Shown piece by piece: positions 9,300 to 19,000 of a DNA stretch of 64,000 bases. Source of the stretch: Kappaphycus alvarezii (taxonomy: Eukaryota; Rhodophyta; Florideophyceae; Gigartinales; Solieriaceae); assembly GCA_002205965.3 (NCBI GenBank), contig NADL03000464.1, positions 806,001 through 870,000 on the forward strand. Reading direction: 5' to 3'. Positions within the stretch are counted from its first letter, which is position 1, and every line of letters starts with the position of its first letter. The notes beneath the pieces were generated by a model that was given only the letters and a program-made list of their open reading frames with translations, did no database searches and was not told the DNA's origin. Position numbers and translations under genes: made by a program.

Positions 9300-10856
9300 T
9301 GAGAGACCCAAACCCGATCTATGATCCGGGTGCCCCTCGTTCGATAGGAGGAATCAACGATGCACTGAAACTCTGTGACATTCTCGAGATAGACCTTAAC
9401 ATACGGCCACCACAGACATTCTATCTTCACGGATGGGGTAATGACTGCCTCGACCCCAGGCCGGTTGTTGGGGTATGGGATATTACGTTGTTAGATGTAA
9501 ACGGAAACCCGTGCACACTTTGCTTTGAACTTGTTGATGGAGGCTCTATCCTAGTTGTAGGTCTTGATGTAGGTAAGATTGCAGTCCAAGATAACATATC
9601 AGAAGTCACAACACTGCGTATCAAGAGGCCGGGCGATAAATCCGAGCGTGTGTTTGCGACATATGTGTCGATTGAGGACGGTAACAAGATGGTGGAGCGG
9701 ATAAGGGTCGAGCTCACACCCAGACCCGCAACTTGCATCAAGAATCTTATATCGGCAATGCTGGACGGTCAAGCACACAGAGAACCGAGACTGTTTGCGA
9801 AGAGGATTCATCGTGCCACACACGCGCCGGCAGAACAAGTTGCAATTATATGTTCCCAAGCAGGAATAATGAACCCAGCGTTGAAGCGAGCCATCGATGA
9901 AGTGGATTCCGCCTGCGATATTTGTGCTGGCTCTGGGATACCTAGCCCTAGCAACAAGATATCCCTGACTCACGTGAACGAAGCCTTCAATGTAGAAGTG
10001 CAGGTCGACCTCTGTTTTGAGTTTATCAGAGGACAGAGGCACAAGATATTTCTGATAACGGATACGGGCACAGGATTCTCCGAGGGACTCATAATGGTCT
10101 CCAAAAACGTGGACAGCATTTGTAAGCTCTTGGAACATATGTGGATTTTTAGACATGGGGCTCCCATGGCACTCTCGGCAGACGAAGAATATAATCGAGG
10201 ACGCATGCGTACATTCCTTGAAGCAAACAATGTCACCTTCAAGCCGCGGCCTACACGACGCCACAATAAGACAGGCATAATCGAAAGAAAGGTACAAACT
10301 GTCAAAGCTATCATTCGGAAGTTTGACAAAGAGATATCGAGTTGCAGTGCTGAAGACATCGTCGCCAGGTCAGTATTTCTTTCTAATGTATTATGTAGTT
10401 CTCGTTTACTCAGCTCTTTTCAGCCGGTGAGAGGCTACCAACCATAGCTTCTTGTGATACCAGCCACGAAAGTTCCCCAGGTTCTACTGGATGCGCATGT
10501 AGAGCAAGCGGCTACGAGGGCCTTGCAACGAGGGGCTGAAGAACAAATGTAGTCCTCAGACACGATCGAACGCGTACAAGGCTGGCGATATGGTCTGGGT
10601 TTGGTATTCATCCTCGAAAGGGAACGAAAGGGATGAATGGGTGAGAGCTCTAGTTGTCAACATACATGAGCACTACATGGAGGTGAGAAGGCTTAAGGAT
10701 GGACAACCGGTGAAAGGCAATACAATGAAACCTGCGTATGAGGATGTACGTTTAGCACCTAAGTCCGATCTGACGCGTGAACTCATGGCATGTTCATTGG
10801 AAAGCGCACTAGATAATTCAATGGACAGGGGGGGAAACCGGGGCAGGAAGCAGTGA
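9299..10856 (+). pseudogene. Copia protease and integrase region
   Basis: The frame begins near a retropepsin motif (Y-D-P-G-A-P-R-S-I-G-G). It then carries the integrase zinc-binding H-X3-H and C-X2-C pair (R-I-H-R-A-T-H and C-D-I-C). The catalytic core follows, with Asp in V-Q-V-D-L, Asp in L-S-A-D-E-E-Y and Glu in T-G-I-I-E-R-K, spaced as in D,D-35-E enzymes. All three acidic residues are present. Stops occur at 10445-10447 and again near 10550. A frame change near 10590 leads into the C-terminal integrase segment (V-W-V-W-Y ... W-V-R-A-L-V-V-N), which resembles an SH3-like domain. It cannot be translated as one protein without suppression. Confidence 0.8.
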
Positions 10857-10878
10857 GTGTCCACCGAATGTTAACGCT

Positions 10879-12699
10879 TTGATGACGATGCGAACAACAG
10901 CACATCTAGGCCACAATAGCCTAGATATTGGCATGGAAGAACCCAAGGGGCCACAGAGAAGTTATCAGGAGCTCAGCAAATACACTCTAAAAGAGGTTGG
11001 CATACAGCAAGACCAAATCACTGGCCCTGCAAAGCTCCCACAGATACTCGAATCTGACAGGGCAAAAGTGCTTCAGGAGATATATAACCAGATCGGAACA
11101 CGGCAAGTTACCAAAAGAGAGATATAATTCGCGCCTTCGTGGATCAGTGAACAAGCCTTCACGAAAGAATATGAGGACAATTGGTCGGATGCCTTTGAGG
11201 AGGTAAGTGAAAAGGAGCTACCCGAAGATGCTAATGTCATTCGCTCGCATGTAGTGTATAAGGTTAAGACCGATGAAGCAGGAACACGGAAGCTCAAAGC
11301 GAGGCTGTGCCCGCATGGCAACGAGGACAGCGAAAAGGATAATATCAGGAAGGACTCAGCTAACGCGCAACTGTGTATTGTCCGGTTGCTGCTCTCATTG
11401 GTGACATTCCTGAATTTTCAGGTATGGACGGCGGGCACTAAGGGCGCATTCCTCCAGAGCGGTCCTATAAAGAGGAACATCTATGTACGACCACCGAGGG
11501 AGTGGCATCACACCGGTAGATACAGGAGGGGCATGTTATGGAAACTCCTGAAGCTCCCATACGGAATAATTGAGGCGGGACGACAGTGGATGATCACGTC
11601 CAAAAATTGGATGCTCACTGAGGGCGGGCTTATGAGAGTTTTTGGGATAAGTCAACTATTCGTCAAGCGTAGTAGGAACGGCAGCATTGTTCTCTTAGTT
11701 GCGAAACTAACCAATGACTTCCTAGCCGCTGGCAGCAAGGACGAGCTCGAGCAATTCTTCCAGAAGATGGGAAAGCGCTTCGAGATCGGTATGATTAACA
11801 AGGGCCCTAAATTCGTCTTTGGAGGTTGCGAAATCGAGGTGAAGCGTAACGGAGACATAAAGCTCTCCATGAGGGAGTACTGGAACAGGGTTAAACCCAT
11901 CGAGATGTCTAGGCTGAGACGAAAAGCAAGAAACTTATTTGCGAATGCACAAGAGACACAGCAGTATCGTGCACTGGTCGGGACACTACTATACCTCGGT
12001 AATGGTGTGCTCCCACAAGCGTCGTATGTCGTATCACTGATGCAGCAGCGAGTAGCCAGATTGAGGGTGGAACACCTGGTTGATGCTAATCACATGTTAG
12101 CGGAAATCAAGAAGCTTAGCTCAAGTATCGTATATCGAAGGGTAGAAAACCCCACTGATGTTTGTTTCTTTACCATGTCCGACGCCTCGCACCCCAGTGA
12201 CAGGGACTACGGCCAAACCGGGATACTCAGTGGGATTCTATTCCGAAATAGTAGAAATGGAAATGATGTCCTACATCTCGTTGATTGGACATCGCATAAG
12301 CAGCAGAGAGTGAGCCACTCTTCTTATAGAGCTGAAATCTTGGCGGCAGCCACCGCGGATGACAGGGGTTTTTACATGAAAACGGCTATCAACACACTAT
12401 TTCCGAAAACGCCGATTAAGCATGAACTTAACATAGACTCAAAAGGTTTGTGGGACACTGTAACAAACTTGCATGAACGAAACGAATATAGGCTCAGGCA
12501 AACGGTCCAAAGAATACGCAACAGTTTCGATGCAGAGGAAACAAACATTATTAGATGGATACCAGGACCTATGAATTTGGCCGACGCACTGACAAAGTTC
12601 AATGTCGAAATGTTTAAGAAATTGGACGCAGTATGCAACTCCGGCTATCTTGACATCAAATGGGAATCAGGCTGCATGGTGGATGCCAATGAATGGTAG
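10879..12699 (+). pseudogene. Copia reverse transcriptase and RNase H
   Basis: The frame is open except for a TAA at 11125-11127. After it come the RT entry motif (Y-K-V-K ... K-A-R-L-C-P-H-G) and the palm and thumb regions. RNase H from about 12170 has its acidic residues present (S-D-A-S-H, Y-R-A-E-I-L, N-I-D-S-K-G-L and L-A-D-A-L-T-K). Two RT catalytic positions are altered. The Asp expected in the D-V-K-x-A-F-L motif is Gly (11434-11436). The first Asp of the Y-V-D-D or T-D-D box is Asn (11713-11715). The enzyme should therefore be inactive. The C-terminus at 12699 is 87 bp before the 3' LTR. Confidence 0.85.
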
Positions 12700-12778
12700 G
12701 CCAAGGATTGAATGTCCACGGACAGAGAACATTGGAAGCAGCATGGTTGAGTCGTCTTCTCTCGCATTTAAGACGACT

Positions 12779-12786
12779 GGGGGGAA
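12779..12786 (+). other. Polypurine tract of the copia element
   Basis: ggggggaa directly before the TG of the 3' LTR, where plus-strand priming is expected. Confidence 0.8.
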
Positions 12787-13424
12787 TGTCAGTTGGATGG
12801 CTTGCACTTGCAGCGTTGATCGAGATCATGCAAAGATCCGATCCATATTGAAAGGGTGGCTCTTAAAAGGCACGGAGCATCGTATGCACAACTATCGTAA
12901 CAACGCAGGAAGCGAATGAAAACATGAATGCAAGAGTCCCATGCGGGACAACTGGACGCAACTGCACGTTGCAACGATCTACCATGAATGCAGCAGCTAG
13001 GGAAAGGACTAGGAAGCGGCAAAGGCGAGAGCAACGCAGAAGCGGCACATGCATGCGGACACTAGGCGGCAAGGACACGGACAATGAAAGAGCGCACGGC
13101 ATTGAATTGGACCTCGGATGAGCGAGCAAGACGGAATGCAGGACGAGCACGCAGGCATTGGGCACAGACCGCAGGTGAGCGAATGCAAGAGCACGCATGG
13201 ATGAGAGCGAGAGAGGCAATAGCAAAGCGAGCGTTGTAGAGGCTATATAAAGGATAGAATAGCGGCTGACCGGAAGAGAAGCGAGGGGCAGCACGCCGGC
13301 GACTTGTGCCGACTCATCTTGCCACGGCCCACAAACCCCTATTACCTCTGTTGAGATTCTGCCCTCTGCCAGAAAGTCCAGTTATCAGCTTACAGCATTC
13401 TATTGTCTACAGACCTAATCAACA
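12787..13424 (+). repeat. 3' LTR of the copia element
   Basis: 638 bp, same ends and TATA box as the 5' LTR, two substitutions in total. It is followed directly by the target duplicate acagt. Confidence 0.95.
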
Positions 13425-13634
13425 ACAGTACGTCTTTATGGGGGAGAAGTGTTAGCGAGTAGTACGCTCCCCGAAATAATGTTAGGACCAAGCCGTGAAT
13501 GTGAGCCCCAGTGCCAACGGAACGCTACTGGGCGAGGATGTTATTCGTGAACAATTGAGCTGCCAGTAGAAACTAAATGAACACCGAAATTAAACACTTT
13601 TCTCGCATCTATGCTACATGATTACCCCCTTTTC

Positions 13635-13676
13635 TTGGTCCTGTTATTATTTCGGACGAAACATTCTTAGGACCAA
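13635..13676. repeat. Left subterminal palindrome of the mariner element
   Basis: Starts TTGGTCCTG and ends TTAGGACCAA, with TTTCGGACGAAA in the centre. It is self-complementary enough to form a hairpin, and its right half also pairs with the right subterminal repeat. Confidence 0.75.
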
Positions 13677-13798
13677 CTCTGAAAACCAACTTCAGCGCCC
13701 AGACCACATTACCATTCAATATAAAACGGACTTGCTTCTTTCCTAAATACCTTAAGGAGCAAAATATAACCAAAAAATATCAGCAAAGACAGCCAACA

Positions 13799-14798
13799 AT
13801 GGGCCGAGGAAAACCATTGACAGAACAACAAAAGGGAGCGATTCTCGCTTTATTTCATCAAATGACACCCGAAAGAAAAATTGCTGAGATCATCAAGCGC
13901 TCCAAAACGGCTGTGCATAACTTTATTGTGTCTCAAACAATGCCGAAAAAGAAAAAAAAGGCAGGCCCTCGAAAAAAATCATCAAGTACGCAACTGCGGG
14001 CTCTTTTTAGGCATGCTTCAACCGGCAATTACAATGCTCGCGAACTGAAAACAAATCTGAATCTGTCAATTTCAGTACGAAGGGTACAGCAGATACTATC
14101 GGGAAGTGGTCATATGATCTACAAGAAAAAGAAAAGTGTCCCCGCGATGACGGTTGATCATAAAAAGGCACGTGTTGAATGGGCAAAGAATCACGTCACT
14201 TGGTCCCTCTCTGATTGGAAGGATGTAATATTTACAGATGAGGAGAAGTTTAATCTGGACGATCCAGATGGATTTGCCTACTATTGGCATGATTTGAGGA
14301 AAGAACCAGAGGTATTCTCCAGTCGACAACAAGGGGGGGAAATCACTAATGGTTTGGGGGGCCATTTCATACAAGAGTGTCTCGCAGCTTGCAATTATAT
14401 TTGAAAAACAGGATTCCAAGCTGTACTGTGATGTTTTGGACGCCGCTTTACTGCTATTTGCAGAAAATGAAGTAGGAAAAACCTTTATTCTTCAGCACGA
14501 CAACGCTGCTACTCATAGAAGTGATTACACGAGATCCTGGTTGGACAGTAATGATGTGTACACACTACCTTGGCCAGCAAAATCGCCCGATTTGAACCCC
14601 ATTGAGAACATCTGGGGTATTCTCGCGAGGGCAGTCTACAAAAATAACCGCCAGTTTCATACCTTGGAGGATTTGGAAGAGTGCATTAATGACGCATGGT
14701 CACGAATTAACCAGCGCACTTTAAAAAATCTTTTTCAGTCTATGCCGCGTCGCTGCATAGAGGTAATTGAAAAACAGGGGAATTGCACTCATTACTGA
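13799..14798 (+). pseudogene. Tc1/mariner transposase with one frameshift
   Basis: The first frame (13799-14404) has an N-terminal helix-turn-helix domain, a basic linker (K-K-K-K-K-A-G-P-R-K-K) and the first catalytic Asp in F-T-D-E-E-K-F. The second frame (open at 14349-14798) holds M-V-W-G-A-I, the second Asp in Q-H-D-N-A-A-T-H and the Glu in N-P-I-E-N-I-W-G, a DD34E-type triad. The break lies in a run of seven G at 14333-14339; one base too many separates the frames. Apart from this the protein looks intact (about 330 residues, normal for the family), so the element was recently active or the extra G is an assembly error. Confidence 0.85.
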
Positions 14799-14829
14799 AA
14801 GGATTTAAATAAAATACGCATGTTTTTTC

Positions 14830-14868
14830 TTGGTCCTATTTTTATTTCGTCCGAAATCACGGTCCTAA
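14830..14868. repeat. Right subterminal palindrome of the mariner element
   Basis: Starts TTGGTCCTATT, has TTTCGTCCGAAA in the centre and ends CGGTCCTAA. It mirrors the left palindrome, which suggests either a nested older element or accessory transposase sites. Confidence 0.7.
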
Positions 14869-15294
14869 TTGATTTTTGATCCTGTACTCCCTTTGTACTG
14901 GACAATTTAAATTAATTGAATATAATATTACTATTGCATGCACTTCTTTATGCATGCGAGGAGGGCTTTTTTGTATATACTGTACGCTACTTGGAGCTAC
15001 AGTATGAAATTGTGTTGGTCCTAATAATACTTCGGGGAGTGTACCTACAAGAGGAGGATGTTCTTGTTCTAAACTGAATCAAAGAGATCTTCAAGAGATG
15101 AACTGTGCACTGCTGTACATAATTGCATGAAGGCATGGACCTAAGAATCAGCGATCCCGCAAGCGACGCTCAATTTCAGATCAATACGACAGGGTTATAA
15201 ATAAACAGCGGAAGACGACTGTCTCTGGTATTTAAGGCATTGTGGTGACTAGATAACAGCAAATCTCAGCACAAAACATGAATTTGGACTAGAA

Positions 15295-16071
15295 TGTAGT
15301 GCAATGCGCGGTGCGCAGTTCTTCTCGTCTAGTAACGGAACACCGTCAGACAATGAGAAACCCAACACACACACACGAAGACCCACAGGGTGTTCGCTGT
15401 CCCTCTTTCTCTTTAAGCACCCTGCGATGCAGTAGCACAGCTCGCCGACGACGAGGAGAAATGGAGTTGGAAGAGCGGGGGTAATTCCTTGGACGGCTGG
15501 ACGGTATACTTGTCCTCCGGGTTGTAAGGCCGGGCCGTGGTCCGCGGAATGCTAGAACCTTGGTAAGGATCGATTCCAGAGAATCTTATACACCAGGGGT
15601 GTAATACTTGGACAATGAAGATGTAGTATTGGGTCAGCGGTGCTGAATATCTCCTTTGGAGATAAAGATGTTGTCACCAACGACAACCTTGAAGTTCCTA
15701 TTTGTATATAGACGCCGGAGTCCGGGTCGCCAAGCGTGAGTAAATATCACAGACAAACAACAGAAGGGGTATTGTAATGTTGGATAGAGAGGGGGGAAAT
15801 AGATAGGGGGACCCGGGCGGATAAACGTAGCTATAGCCAAAGTTGCCGTTGGCAAGGTTTCTGCAAAGGCGGAAGTTGGGAGTCAAGTTCAGAGCCAACA
15901 CCGGGGTGGCTGTTTAATCTGGGGCCCTAGTGGCCAGGTAGGTATAAATACTAGTTACGTAGGTTAGGGTTATCTTCGACGGCAAGGTGAGTGAAGTTAG
16001 GGAGATCCAAGTTAGAGATAAGAAAACTCGACACTTGGCCCAATAGTTACCTTTCACTTGCGAAAATATCA
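15295..16071 (-). repeat. Gypsy-family LTR in minus orientation (left partner of an inverted pair)
   Basis: Read on the minus strand, this block aligns with the LTRs of the gypsy element at 24-36.7 kb and more closely with 22941-23730. Shared landmarks are ccaagtgtcga near the start, a Pol II promoter-like ctatata, ggccttacaaccc, cttaaagagaaag and a CTACA end. On the minus strand it starts TGATATTTTCG (16071) and ends CACTACA (15295). No intact partner in the same orientation exists nearby, so it is a solo or truncated LTR. Similarity to the right copy continues inward to at least 16330. Confidence 0.7.
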
Positions 16072-19000
16072 GGTCCAATTTGGGGGCCGAGTGGTCCAGA
16101 TGGCAAGCTCTCAAGCCCCATCGGGTGGGTATACAGTACCGAAAATAATAGTGGGCGACAAAAGAAAATTGCCCTTACTGTACTGTCCTGTACAGTGACC
16201 GCTGGTTAGCAGTGAATCAGATCAAAAAAAGATCAACAAAATTAGCCCTGCCGATGGCAGTACAGTGTGAGTGCCTATTGCACTACATAGAAATATAATT
16301 CAATGCTATTTCAGGACGATGACATTCAAAAAAATCTCAATGAAATTTGGAAACACGATTAACAACAGAGTAAATAGCCTCTACTGGTTCAAAGTTGGCG
16401 AGAAATAGCAAATGAACCGATACTCTTTCATTCTGTACTCTGTCATTATCTTCCTTTGTATCGATCACCAGAACGAGAAACTGGCAATCGACTGGAAAAT
16501 ATTAGCATTAACATACAACTGGGGAAATTGGTTTCGGATTTTGACAAAGGCATAAGATTGGCGTTAAACTACGATTTTTGCAGAATTGGAGAGGTTTCTC
16601 GTCGTCTCAAGCGGTATCCGGAAGCTGAAACGGGGTTTTAAGGCGACCGAAAATAGTCGCCGAATAAGTCCCGATAAGCGGGGAAAAAATCGAAAATAAA
16701 AGTAGACGGATATCATAAAAAAAGGTTTTGACGGAGTCTAAAATCTACATCTGAACTACTAGCCGCTTTGCAATTTCCGGTGGACGACCCCCGCTTTCAT
16801 CGGTTGATTCAAGCGGATCCGTAGCTGGAGTACAGAGAAAGGATTAATTGCTTTTTGAGGTTCAAATACACGAAATATTTCGCTTACATTACATGGAGGG
16901 GGAAATGTGGGTGGTCTAATATTTGAAAGATATGGTCATTTGTTTTTTTATTAGAAGGTGTAATTATTGGGCGTCAAATTATATATTTGAAGAGAAATGA
17001 ATTGAGCTTGTATTTATCTGCCAATCAATTTGCTAAAACGCAAGGATTGTTAGATGAGGAACGAATTTTTCAACGCATCATCGAAAAAGGGGGTCAGTTA
17101 CTCCGCTGCAGCCTTTTCACAATGTGGCGCTTGGTTTGTAATAGATTGAAAGTGTAATACTGACTCCTTCAGTAACTAAGATATACTGTAAGAGGGCATT
17201 ATTCTATTCATTCCGAGAATCATGAAGAAAATTAGACTTTAAAAAATAAAGTTCTCCAACTTGAGGGTCTTTGTTACTAAGTAATGCTCGCACGGCCAGA
17301 ACGGAAATTTCTTCCCGGTCTCTGCAATATCATCAGACTTCAATAGCATACAAAATATTCACAGGATAATTTTTACTAAACAATATCTTAATATAAAACA
17401 TTCTGATTGTCTTTAAAGATTTGTAGAGAAAAGTGGAAAGTCTCACTAAATTGGAGTTTGGATTACATCCAGATTCTTAAATATTTTATTCATGGATGCC
17501 TAGTTGAGGTACTTAATAAGGCATCTAATAATCAGCACGTAATTGAAAAGGGGGGCCACTAAATTACCAGAAGTCGTTACTTAATTTTTAGGATGATTGT
17601 AGCACAATATTTCTCGCTTATTTATGGAAAATGCAGTCTTCTCATTATTGCCTTCTGTGTTAGTAATGCCTTAGAATCAATTGTGTTTCCCTTTTAAGCA
17701 CTTATTTACGATTAGGATTGTGATGGAATCGTACAAAAGTTATTTTTAGATATCAACTTTCCCCACTTGACCTCGACATGCATCTCCATTCCGTTCTTCT
17801 ACTTCTCATATTGTATGTGGAGGCCTTCTGCAGTAAAGTAATATTTATAAATTATTCCTTATTAAGTGGCTCTGATATTATTTTCAACCACGACGCAGTT
17901 TATATGATATATATGTGGCATTAAATTGTAGTATTTATCAAGAAGTTATTGTAAGACGAACTACATTCCTATCGAGGAATAAATGATCCGGCAAGTTCAA
18001 ATAATGCAATGAAATAGAAGCCATTTTTGATGAAAGAACCCACACTATCGGGGATGAAAAAGGAAGCAAAAGCACGACTTCGACTCACTTCTGGAAACGT
18101 CCTCCCGGTAAAGATTCCGCGAAAAATCCCATGGCAGGGTGCCGGTGCGTAAAGAGCCAAAGATAAGTGTTTGAGCCGATAAAGAAGTGCAGTGAAAGTA
18201 TAAGAGAGTAACCATGGACTAGTTGAGTAAATTAACAGGTGCTTCATTTTTTGAAGAAATATTGTATAGGCTAACTAACTTAATGAGTATTAATTCAAAT
18301 CTCAACCCAATTCAGTTACTTGATACGGATGATCGTAGTGGTCAATCCCATTGGTTCCACGGAATAGATAGAAACATTTAAAATTTTCCCAAGTTTTTAT
18401 TACGGTACAATATCAATCACCAATCGTTCTCAACACTTTTTATTTCCAAAAATTCCTAATTGTGCTTAAACATGTCTTTTCTTAGAATTTTTCTTTGATT
18501 CGTGAAATTAGCACGTGAAGAGGTTGCTTTTTTGGTTTATGGCTGCTGTGGCCTCTACTAATTATAATAACCGCACAAAAACTTCCCCTTCATAATTTAA
18601 TCGAGTAGTTTCTAACTTTTTTAATTGCGTTTTATACGAATTTAAGATAGAAAAATGCCATGACCCCAACTTCTGAACACTTTAATTGCACCCAACGCAC
18701 CATAATCTTCAAATATCGCTATTTGTCTTCATATATAGTACAGAGGCTTCCACAAAGGCGTACTTTTCTGAATGTATGATTTATTCATGACGGATATCAG
18801 TAGAACCGGAAGGTGGGCGCAGATATTCATGGTCCATGTGGGTTAGAAATATCGTTGTTCCCAGTATATACGCCATAGAATATCGTTAGGTGTCACTTCT
18901 AACGGCTGTAATTTAAGTGAAATGAGATTCCAGAATAATCTGTAAGGAAGAGTAGAAGCATTAAAGACTGCTGAAACGAATCTATATTCTGGATGTCCTG

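Larger units (their letters stand above)
7410..13429 (+). mobile_element. Complete Ty1/copia LTR retrotransposon, coding region degenerate
   Basis: The element is bounded by 638-bp LTRs at 7415-8052 and 12787-13424 that start TGTCAG and end CAACA. It is flanked by the 5-bp duplication acagt (7410-7414, 13425-13429). The domain order gag, zinc knuckle, protease, integrase, reverse transcriptase, RNase H is that of Ty1/copia. A G-run polypurine tract (12779-12786) abuts the 3' LTR. The wording of the RT and RNase H regions (K-L-T-N-D-F-L in place of the usual Y-V-D-D) resembles, from memory, the GalEa/PyRE1G clade found in aquatic animals and red algae. Frames are interrupted at least six times although the LTRs differ at only two positions. 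Confidence 0.95.
13465..15041 (+). mobile_element. Tc1/mariner transposon with nested inverted repeats
   Basis: 27-bp terminal inverted repeats lie at 13465-13491 and 15015-15041. They begin C(G/A)CTCCCCGAA and end TTAGGACCAA, with a TA dinucleotide on each outer side (13463-13464, 15042-15043) as expected for this superfamily. Further inward, at 13635-13676 and 14830-14868, sit two more inverted repeats built from the same TTGGTCCT/AGGACCAA core. The transposase lies between them. The left end is only 35 bp from the copia target duplicate. Confidence 0.85.
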
